Of a DNA stretch of 64,000 nucleotides, positions 43,777 to 50,648 are shown piece after piece. A program made the translations under genes and the position numbers. Positions within the stretch are counted from its first letter, which is position 1. Each line of letters opens with the position of its first letter. The notes beneath the pieces are model-generated. The model was not told the DNA's origin. It worked only from the letters and a program-made list of their open reading frames with translations, and searched no databases. The DNA comes from Streptomyces sp. NRRL S-87 (GTDB taxonomy: Bacteria > Actinomycetota > Actinomycetes > Streptomycetales > Streptomycetaceae). The stretch is taken from positions 1-64,000 of the forward strand of contig NZ_JOGB01000001.1 of assembly GCF_000719335.1 (NCBI RefSeq), read 5' to 3'.

Positions 43777-44771
43777 CGGACACGAAGGCACCGGACGTCC
43801 GAACGGACACCCCGGCCCATACCCCGGCGGATGCCCGGCCCACCCTGGCGGAACTCGAACGCCGCGCCGCCGCCCGCCGCGACCGCCCCTCGTACGGGCA
43901 CGACGCGCTGATCGCCTGCGACCGGCTCGTCCGGATCTTCACGACCGACGGGGTCGAGGTACAGGCCCTCCAGGGCCTCGACCTGCTGGTCCGCGAGGGC
44001 GAGCTGATGGCCCTGGTCGGCGCCTCCGGCAGCGGCAAGTCCACCCTCATGAACATCCTCGCCGGGCTGGACGTCCCGACCGCGGGCGCGGCGCGGGTGG
44101 CCGGCCGGGACCTGCTCGCCATGACCGCGAAGGACCGCCTCGACTACCGGCGGAACGTGGTCGGGTTCGTGTGGCAGCAGACCTCCCGCAACCTCCTGCC
44201 GTACCTGACGGCCGCCCAGAACGTGGCCCTTCCCATGCGGTTGCGCGGCCGCGGGCGCCGCCGTGCGCAGGCGGACCGGGCGCGGGAGCTGCTGTCGATG
44301 CTCGGCGTGGCCGAGTGCGCCGACCACCACCCCCGGCAGCTCTCCGGCGGCCAGCAGCAGCGGGTGGCCGTCGCCGTGGCGCTGGCCAACTCCCCGTCGG
44401 TGCTGCTCGCGGACGAACCCACCGGTGAACTCGACTCCGCCACCGCGGAGCAGGTGTTCGCCGCCTTCCGCCGGGCCAACGAGGAGTTGGGTACGACCAT
44501 CGTGATCGTCACGCACGACCAGGCCGTCGCCTCGGAGGTGCGCCGTACGGTGGCCATCCGCGACGGCCGCACCTCCTCCGAGGTGCTGCGCCGCACGGAG
44601 GTCGACGCGGACGGCCGGGAGTCGCTGGTGTCCCGCGAGTACGCCACCCTGGACCGCGCCGGCCGCCTCCAACTGCCCGCCGAGTACACGGCGGCACTCG
44701 GCATGGAGCACCGCGTCCTCGTCGAACTCGAACCCGACCACATTGCGGTCCGTCCTGATGCTGGGGAGTGA
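43773..44771 (+). CDS. ABC transporter ATP-binding protein with AbrB-like tail
   Basis: This 332-residue ATPase shows Walker A GASGSGKST, the Q-loop in FVWQQTSRNLLPY, signature LSGGQQQR, Walker B VLLADEPTG and H-loop VIVTHD. It belongs with the two permeases just upstream. Residues 287-332 form an extra segment with DRAGRLQLPAEYTAALGM, resembling the SpoVT/AbrB swapped-hairpin DNA-binding or dimerisation motif. In ABC proteins this is unusual and may serve dimerisation or sensing. Its N-terminal 45 residues are polar and Pro/Thr-rich. Confidence 0.88.
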   Translation: MTDTKAPDVRTDTPAHTPADARPTLAELERRAAARRDRPSYGHDALIACDRLVRIFTTDGVEVQALQGLDLLVREGELMALVGASGSGKSTLMNILAGLDVPTAGAARVAGRDLLAMTAKDRLDYRRNVVGFVWQQTSRNLLPYLTAAQNVALPMRLRGRGRRRAQADRARELLSMLGVAECADHHPRQLSGGQQQRVAVAVALANSPSVLLADEPTGELDSATAEQVFAAFRRANEELGTTIVIVTHDQAVASEVRRTVAIRDGRTSSEVLRRTEVDADGRESLVSREYATLDRAGRLQLPAEYTAALGMEHRVLVELEPDHIAVRPDAGE

Positions 44772-45051
44772 GGGGGCTGCTGCCGTGACCGGGCGGTAGC
44801 TGCTGGGGGGTGGGGGCGGCAAGGCGCTGTGCGCGGGTGCGCAGGTCCGGGCGGTTGCAGGGGCGGCCGGCTCGTGGTGGCGCGTGCCCGGTCGTACGGT
44901 GGAAGGAGCAGGAGGCGCGCGCCCCGCCCATCCCGCGGCGGTGTCCGTCTCGCCACAGGCCGCGCACCGCCCTGCGGCCGTGTGCTGCGGCCGCCTCGGG
45001 GGCCGGGTGCCGTGAGTGGCTCCACGATCACCCCGTCGAGGGGGAACCTTC

Positions 45052-45567
45052 ATGCTTACCACGAACCACCGGATCCGACGCGTGTGCGCGGCGGCCTGCG
45101 CGACCCCGCTGCTCGTGCTGGGCGTCGCAGCCACCGCGGGCGCCGCCCAGGTCACCGCGACCCCGGCCGCCACGGGCGCCGTCCAGGCGTCTTCGCCGGG
45201 GGAGATCCTCGACCTGGTCAACGCTGAACGGGCAAAGGCGAATTGCGAACCACTGAAGGTGGACGCGAAGCTCCAGCAGGCGGCCCAGGCGCACGCCGAC
45301 GACATGGCGAAGAACAACATCACCGGGCACACCGGCTCGGACGGCTCCACATCCCTGTCCCGGATGCAGGCGGCCGGCTACGACCCCCAGGGACCCTCGG
45401 CCGAGAACGTCTCCTGGGGCTTCTCGGACTCCAAGGGCCACGTGGACGGCTGGATGAAGAGCACCAAGGGCCACCGTGAGACCATCCTGAACTGCACGTA
45501 CAAGGAGACCGGAGTCGGCGTGAGCGGCGACTACGCCGTCCAGCTCTTCGCCGTAAAGTCCCAGTAG
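45052..45567 (+). CDS. Secreted CAP-domain (SCP/PR-1-like) protein
   Basis: This 171-residue protein has a signal peptide (RRVCAAACATPLLVLGVAATAGAA) and a CAP domain: ILDLVNAERAKANCEPLKVDAKLQQAAQAHADDMAKNN, GHTGSDGSTSLSRMQAAGY, ENVSWG and GHRETILNCTYKETGVGV, with the His/Glu cavity residues typical of the family. A Cys pair (NCEP and NCTY) probably forms a disulfide outside the cell. The 280-base gap before it (44772-45051) shows no clear feature beyond a G-rich run near 44800. Confidence 0.88.
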   Translation: MLTTNHRIRRVCAAACATPLLVLGVAATAGAAQVTATPAATGAVQASSPGEILDLVNAERAKANCEPLKVDAKLQQAAQAHADDMAKNNITGHTGSDGSTSLSRMQAAGYDPQGPSAENVSWGFSDSKGHVDGWMKSTKGHRETILNCTYKETGVGVSGDYAVQLFAVKSQ

Positions 45568-45782
45568 CCGTAGGTTCGTCGACCCGGGCGGTGCACGTCG
45601 GCGCGACCGGGCGTACGCCGGCCCCGACGGGCGGCGCCCGACTCCGTCACCGCGCGTGCGCGACCGTTGCGCCGCCGCCCGTACGCCCACACCGTCGCCG
45701 CGCGGTTCCGGCACCGCCGGGCCCGGGACCGCACGCCGAAGCGGGCAGGACCGGAATCGCGGGCCACGGCAGGAGGCAACGC

Positions 45783-45827
45783 CACGACCACGGAAACCGC
45801 ACGACCACGGAACCGGCACGACCACGG
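45783..45827. repeat. Direct repeats at 17-bp spacing before the small secreted gene
   Basis: CACGACCACGG occurs at 45783, 45800 and 45817, with spacers AAACCG and AACCGG. It lies 41 bases before the start at 45868, in the 300-base gap 45568-45867. The rest of that gap is GC-rich with no recognisable gene or hairpin. Confidence 0.6.
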
Positions 45828-45867
45828 GGCGCGGCCCGGCGCAGCCCCCGGAAAGCAGGTGCGTCCC

Positions 45868-46137
45868 ATGCGCACGACGAACCGTATCGCCGGCCTCCTC
45901 GCCGGCCTGGCCCTGGCGCTCGGCGGCGCGGCGTTCACGGCCCCCACCGCCCACGCGGACCTCGACAGCTGCATCAGCCAGGTCGAGCGCGAGCAGCACG
46001 GCGAGGTCTCGGACGCCGTCCGGATGGCCTGCTACCTCGGCCTGACCGGCAACCAGAGCGAGTGCGTGTCCGGCCTGACCGCCGTCGGCGTCTCCTCGGC
46101 CACCGCGTCGAGCTCCTGCAAGGTCGCCACCCAGTAG
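45868..46137 (+). CDS. Small secreted four-cysteine protein A
   Basis: This 89-residue protein has a clear signal peptide (MRTTNRIAGLLAGLALALGGAAF to AHA, cleavage near 31). The mature part of about 58 residues has Cys in the pattern C-x19-C-x10-C-x17-C, with YLGLTGNQSECVSGLTAVGV in the middle. I do not know the family; it could be an extracellular signalling, inhibitor or antimicrobial peptide. The ATG at 45868 follows AAAGCAGGTGCG and is far better placed than upstream in-frame starts. It is a paralogue of the next gene. Confidence 0.8.
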   Translation: MRTTNRIAGLLAGLALALGGAAFTAPTAHADLDSCISQVEREQHGEVSDAVRMACYLGLTGNQSECVSGLTAVGVSSATASSSCKVATQ

Positions 46138-46172
46138 GACCCGGCCGCCCCCATGGAGAGCAGGTGCGTCCC

Positions 46173-46448
46173 ATGCGCACGTCGACCCGAATCGCCGGTG
46201 CCCTCACCGGACTGACCCTCGCCCTCGGCGGCGCGGCGCTCGCCGCGCCCACCGCCCGGGCGGACATCCCCGCGTGCACCCAGATGGTCGTACAGGCCGG
46301 CGTGCAGGTCACCGACGCCGTCACGGCGGCGTGCCACCGCGGCGTGGTCGGTGACCTCCAGACCTGCATCGACGGCCTGACCGCCGCCGGAGTCCCGGGC
46401 GGCGCCGCGGGCGGCGCCTGCCGGGTCGCGGCCCTCGAGCCGCGGTAG
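46173..46448 (+). CDS. Small secreted four-cysteine protein B (paralogue of A)
   Basis: This 91-residue protein has the same design as its neighbour: signal peptide MRTSTRIAGALTGLTLALGGAAL to ARA, then C-x18-C-x10-C-x17-C with HRGVVGDLQTCIDGLTAAGV aligned to the first copy. About 25 bases spanning the ribosome site and start (AGAGCAGGTGCGTCCCATGC) are almost identical to the leader of protein A, so the duplication included the translation signals. Function unknown. Confidence 0.8.
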   Translation: MRTSTRIAGALTGLTLALGGAALAAPTARADIPACTQMVVQAGVQVTDAVTAACHRGVVGDLQTCIDGLTAAGVPGGAAGGACRVAALEPR

Positions 46449-46646
46449 GCCGGCCCCGTGCCCCCGACGGCGGCTGCCGTCCGGGGGCACGTGTCGGCCG
46501 TCGGCCGTCGGAGGACCCGGTGGGCAGCCCGGAGACGAGGAGTCCGCGGGCCGCCGAGCCGGCGGAAAATCCGCGGACCGGGCCGGGACCCGCCCGCTAC
46601 GCTCGGGCCCCACCCCTCACCACGGCCCGGTCCGACGGAGGCACCG

Positions 46647-47624
46647 ATGACGCACGCACCCGCGCGGACCCCGCTGCCCGCACACCCCGAACGGCTCGAG
46701 CGGGGGCACCCGTTCCGCCAGTGGAAGACCTGGCGCATCCCCGGCACGGAGCTCACCCTGACCGGGTACTCGCGCGCCAACGACAAGACCTTCTTCCACG
46801 TCCCGGAGCTGCGCTGCGCCCTCGACGCGGGACTCGCGGAGGGCCGGCAGCCCGAGCACGTCTTCCTCACGCACACCCACCACGACCACGCCAAGGACCT
46901 CGACTACCTGGCGGCGCGGCCCGGTGGCGTCGACGTCCGCCTGCCGGCCGCAGCCCTGCCGTACGCGCAGGCCTTCCTCCAGGCCTCGGCCGAGCTCAAC
47001 CACGGACCGGCCTACGACCCAGCCCTGGCCGCGGGCTGCCGGCTGCACGGGGTGCGCGGGGGTGACGAGTTCACCTTCGGGCGCCGCGGGCACCACGTGC
47101 GCGTGGTGGACTGCGCCCACAAGGTGCCGTGCGTGGGCTACGCGTTCTCGGAACGCCGTACGGCACTGCTGCCCGAGTACGAGGAACTGCGCCGCACCCT
47201 CGCGGCACAGGGCCGGGGCGGCGAGTTCGGGCGCCTCGTGGCCCGCCGCCGCGCCGCCGGCGCCACGGTCGAACACGAGGTGCGCAAGCCCCTGTTCGCG
47301 TTCCTCGGCGACACCCACGTGAGCGTCTTCGAGGACAACCCGTGGCTCTTCGAGTACCCCGTGGTCGTCACCGAGTGCACCTACCTGGACGACGCCGAGG
47401 CGGAGCGGGCCGACCGCGTCGGGCACACCGTCTGGAGCCGCCTGCGGCCCGTCGTCGAGGCCCACCCGGACACGCTGTTCGTCCTCACCCACTTCAGCCT
47501 GCGCCACTCGGACCGGGACGTCCTCGACTTCTTCCGCGACGCGCGGCCCGCCAACGTCATGCCCTGGGTCCACCCGGAGGGCCACCTCCCCGAACAGCAC
47601 CAGCACGGCACCGCCCGCGGATGA
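46647..47624 (+). CDS. Metallo-beta-lactamase-fold hydrolase (RNase Z-like)
   Basis: This 325-residue protein has the MBL zinc motif THTHHDHAKD (near residue 73), a His-containing DCAHKVPCVGYAF, FLGDTHVSVFEDNP and LFVLTHFSLRHSD. This matches the tRNase Z-like/lactonase-like branch of the superfamily more than true beta-lactamases. Substrate unknown. The ATG at 46647 is preferred for its GGAGG five bases upstream. It runs convergently into the SLOG-like gene with 16 bases between stops. Confidence 0.85.
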   Translation: MTHAPARTPLPAHPERLERGHPFRQWKTWRIPGTELTLTGYSRANDKTFFHVPELRCALDAGLAEGRQPEHVFLTHTHHDHAKDLDYLAARPGGVDVRLPAAALPYAQAFLQASAELNHGPAYDPALAAGCRLHGVRGGDEFTFGRRGHHVRVVDCAHKVPCVGYAFSERRTALLPEYEELRRTLAAQGRGGEFGRLVARRRAAGATVEHEVRKPLFAFLGDTHVSVFEDNPWLFEYPVVVTECTYLDDAEAERADRVGHTVWSRLRPVVEAHPDTLFVLTHFSLRHSDRDVLDFFRDARPANVMPWVHPEGHLPEQHQHGTARG

Positions 47625-47640
47625 CCGCCCCGGGCCGGCG

Positions 47641-48138
47641 CTACGACGCGGACGCCCCCGGGACCGCGCCGTCGCCCGTCGGCCAGACGACGGTGACCGG
47701 CAGGTACGCGGCACGGGCCGCCGCCACCGTGTGGGCCGTCCCCCCTGCCCGGCCGGGCAGGCCGTTCCAGACGGCGACGAGCAGGTCCGCGCGGCCGAGC
47801 AGCACACGGTTGGCCGCCGCGTACGCGACCGCCGACGCCTGCCGGAACGGCATGACCTTCGTCTCCGACGCCGCGGCGAGCAGCCGGTCGAAGTCGGGGC
47901 GCCCCTGGGGAGCGACCATCCGCTCGCGGTAGTCGGCGGAGGGCACGACCGCGACGAGCCGGCCGCCCGCCGCGAGCACGGCGTCGGCGAACAGGGTGTC
48001 CGCCCCGGCGGCCAGGCAGGAGATGCCGGTCAGGTCCTCGGCCGGGTGGTCGCCGAGCAGCCGGTCGAGCCGGGCCCTGATCCACGCGCGGTCCCCTTCG
48101 GGGATGCGGATGTGCCCCGTCACGGCGATCGTCGTCAT
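47641..48138 (-). CDS. SLOG-like nucleotide-binding protein
   Basis: This 165-residue Rossmann-like protein has IAVTGHIRIPEGD at the start and a central SCLAAGADTLFADAVLAAGGRLVAVVPSADYRERM. That is typical of the SLOG superfamily (DprA/LOG/TRPM-like nucleotide or ligand binders). The end of the histidine kinase gene overlaps its start (ATGA-type overlap at 48135-48138), so it is translated with the two-component system. It could sense or process a nucleotide-derived signal; the exact role is unknown. Confidence 0.75.
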   Translation of the reverse strand: MTTIAVTGHIRIPEGDRAWIRARLDRLLGDHPAEDLTGISCLAAGADTLFADAVLAAGGRLVAVVPSADYRERMVAPQGRPDFDRLLAAASETKVMPFRQASAVAYAAANRVLLGRADLLVAVWNGLPGRAGGTAHTVAAARAAYLPVTVVWPTGDGAVPGASAS

Positions 48139-49730
48139 CGGTTTCCTCGACTGCCTTCCTGAAGCCCGGTCGGGCCCGCCGTCATCGGCGACGGCTCGTC
48201 CCGGGGGTGGCCGTGCGGGACCGTACCCGCGGGCGGGAGGACGAGGGTGAACACCGCACCCCCCTCCGGCCCGTGGCCCAGGGCGCCGAGGGTGCCGCCC
48301 AGCCGCGTCGCCAGACGGTGCGCGATGGCCAGCCCCAGCCCGCTGCCGACCGGCCGCTCGCCACGGTAGCGCGCGTACAGCGCACCCCGCTCGAAGGCGA
48401 CGGTGACGTCGTCCTCGGTCAGCCCCGGACCGCCGTCGCGGACCTCGACCCGCGCGCCGCCGCCCGGCAGCGCGGCGAGCGCCAGCACCACCGGCGCCCC
48501 CGCCGGGGTGAGGCGCAGGGCGTTCGCCAGCAGGCAGTCGGCCAGCTGCCGGACCCGGAAGCCGTCCGTCCGTGCGGTGAGCGGGCCCCCGGCCGCGGGC
48601 GGCTCCCAGCGGAACTCCACCTCGTGCCGCGCACAGCGCTCCCGCCACGACCCGGCGGCCTGCTCCAGGAGGGCGACGAGGTCCGTCTCGGCGGGCTCGA
48701 AACGGAACTCGTCGGCCTCCAGGCGGGCCAGGTCGAGCAGGTCCGACAGGAAGCGGTCCAGCCGGCGCGCCTCGGCGTCCAGCACCCTGCCGGTCTCCGG
48801 CACCCGCTCGACCGGGATCACCCCGTCGGCCAGGGCCTCCGCGTAGCCGCGCATCGTCGTCAACGGGGTGCGGATCTCGTGCGAGACGGACAGCAGGAAC
48901 TCCCGCTGCCGCGCCTCGCTGCGGACCAGCGCCCGCTCCAGGACGGCCATGGCCTCGGCGAGTTCGACGACCTCGGCCGGGCCGGTAGCCGCCGGGCGGC
49001 CGCCTGGAGCCGGCCCCGCGCCCGGCCTCCCGCCCGGCCCCCCGGACGGCTGCGCGCCCCCGCCGGGGCGCGCGACGGCGTCGGGTCCGACGTCCTGCGC
49101 CGCGCCCGGTCCGGCGTACCCGCCCGGGTCCGCGATCCCGCGGCGGCCGGCGGCCAGCCGTCTGGCGGACGCCGCCGCGCGGACCAGCGGACGGCTGATC
49201 CGGCGGGCCAGCAGCAGTCCGGCGACGACCGCCCCCGCCAGGCCCGCGCACAGGGGCAGCAGCAGGTTCCGGCGGATCCGGGCGGTGGCCGCGTCCACCT
49301 CCGCCATCGGCTTGGCGAGCACCACACCGCCCGCCCCGTGAACCCGCCCCTCCAGGACGACGGGCCGGCCGTCCAGCGTGCCGGTGGCGGACAGCGGCTC
49401 GCGGGCCAGCAGCACGTCCCGCTGGGCGTTCGACACCGCGGCCGCGGCCGGGCCGTGGAGCGTACCGGACGGGTCCAGGACGGCCAGGCGCACCCCGTTG
49501 GAGCCGGCGATCAGCTGCCCGCCCTCGACCAGCAGCCCCGACAGCCGCGGGACCCGGCTGAGCACCGTGGCCTGCCGGCCGAGCTGCTCGCGCTCCTGGG
49601 CCTCGGCGCCGGAGCGCGCGGTGTACCAGGCGGCCGCCCCGGTCAGCAGGACGGCGACCAGCGCGATCAGGCCCGCGAGCAGGACCAGTTCGCGGGCCAG
49701 GGTGCCCCGGCCGGACCGTGTCGCGCTCAT
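48135..49730 (-). CDS. Membrane sensor histidine kinase
   Basis: This 531-residue protein has a transmembrane helix at about 16-36, an extracytoplasmic sensor region (38-155), and a second helix at about 155-176. A HAMP region follows that is expanded by a Gly/Pro-rich insert (about 200-250). The H-box SVSHEIRTPL carries the phospho-acceptor His284. ATPase motifs follow: the N-box in CLLANALRLTP, the G1-like DGGPGL, and a GSGLGLAIAHRL G2 box. The cognate regulator gene is directly upstream with an overlap at 49727-49730. The Ala-Pro-Gly-rich insert is unusual for the class. Confidence 0.9.
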   Translation of the reverse strand: MSATRSGRGTLARELVLLAGLIALVAVLLTGAAAWYTARSGAEAQEREQLGRQATVLSRVPRLSGLLVEGGQLIAGSNGVRLAVLDPSGTLHGPAAAAVSNAQRDVLLAREPLSATGTLDGRPVVLEGRVHGAGGVVLAKPMAEVDAATARIRRNLLLPLCAGLAGAVVAGLLLARRISRPLVRAAASARRLAAGRRGIADPGGYAGPGAAQDVGPDAVARPGGGAQPSGGPGGRPGAGPAPGGRPAATGPAEVVELAEAMAVLERALVRSEARQREFLLSVSHEIRTPLTTMRGYAEALADGVIPVERVPETGRVLDAEARRLDRFLSDLLDLARLEADEFRFEPAETDLVALLEQAAGSWRERCARHEVEFRWEPPAAGGPLTARTDGFRVRQLADCLLANALRLTPAGAPVVLALAALPGGGARVEVRDGGPGLTEDDVTVAFERGALYARYRGERPVGSGLGLAIAHRLATRLGGTLGALGHGPEGGAVFTLVLPPAGTVPHGHPRDEPSPMTAGPTGLQEGSRGNR

Positions 49731-50419
49731 GCGGCGCCGTTGCCGGTCGCGCTGTACCCGACGCCCCGCACGGTCCGGATCGGGCTCGCGGCGCCGAGCT
49801 TCCCGCGGATCTGGGACACGTACACGTCGACCACCCGCGGGTCCCGGTGGGCGGCGTCGCCCCAGACCCGCTCCAGCAGCTGGGCGCGGGTGAAGACCCG
49901 GTCGCGGTGCTCGAGGAGGTGCGCGAGCAGGCTCAGCTCCAGGGCGGTGAACTCCACCGGTACGCCGTCGACGTGCACCGTGTGCCGGTCCACGTCGACC
50001 CGCACCCGGCCCAGCTCGTAGGCGCCTCGACCGGCGGCCGGGCGCGCCCCGCGGCGCAGCACGGCGTTCACGCGGGCCACCAGCTCGCCCGGCGAGAACG
50101 GCTTGGTCAGGTAGTCGTCCGCGCCGAGCTCCAGGCCGAGGATCCGGTCCGCCTCGTCACCGCGTGCCGTGACCAGCAGGACCGGTGTCCAGTCGCCCCG
50201 CTCGCGCAGCCGGCGGCACAGCGTCACCCCGTCCATGCCGGGCAGCCCGACGTCCAGGACGACCGCCGCCGGCGCGAGCCGGGCCACCGCCTCGAAACCC
50301 GCGGTCCCGTCCTGCGCGATCTCCGTCCGGTAGCCGTCCCGCTCCAGGTACAGCCGCTGCAGCGCGGCGATGTTGGCGTCGTCCTCCACGATGAGGACGA
50401 GTCCCTTGCGGGGGTTCAT
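49727..50419 (-). CDS. OmpR-type response regulator
   Basis: This 230-residue regulator has receiver residues VEDD, phospho-acceptor Asp56 in VVLDVGLPGMDG, VTARGDE and LTKPF, and a winged-helix C-terminus (LSLLAHLLEHRDRVFTRAQLLERVWG, VVDVYVSQIRGKLG, RTVRGVGYSA). The ATG at 50419 is favoured by GGAG six bases ahead. It pairs with the kinase encoded immediately downstream and is divergent from the MMPL transporter gene, the likely target of the system. Confidence 0.92.
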   Translation of the reverse strand: MNPRKGLVLIVEDDANIAALQRLYLERDGYRTEIAQDGTAGFEAVARLAPAAVVLDVGLPGMDGVTLCRRLRERGDWTPVLLVTARGDEADRILGLELGADDYLTKPFSPGELVARVNAVLRRGARPAAGRGAYELGRVRVDVDRHTVHVDGVPVEFTALELSLLAHLLEHRDRVFTRAQLLERVWGDAAHRDPRVVDVYVSQIRGKLGAASPIRTVRGVGYSATGNGAA

Positions 50420-50648
50420 CGACGACTCCATGACGTGCGCGCGGAGCCGGGCCGCGGGTGCGAGGGGTGACGCGGCCATGCTAGCCAGCCGCCCGCCGGG
50501 GCCGGCGGGCGCCGGTGCGCCGCACGGCGCGGCCTTACAGAGCCCTAACAATCCGCTCACCTCGCCCGGGCAATCACCGGCCATGATCGATCCCGGCGCC
50601 GCCACCCCCCCAGTCCGACCCGTCGTCGACCCACGCGAGGATGTCCCG

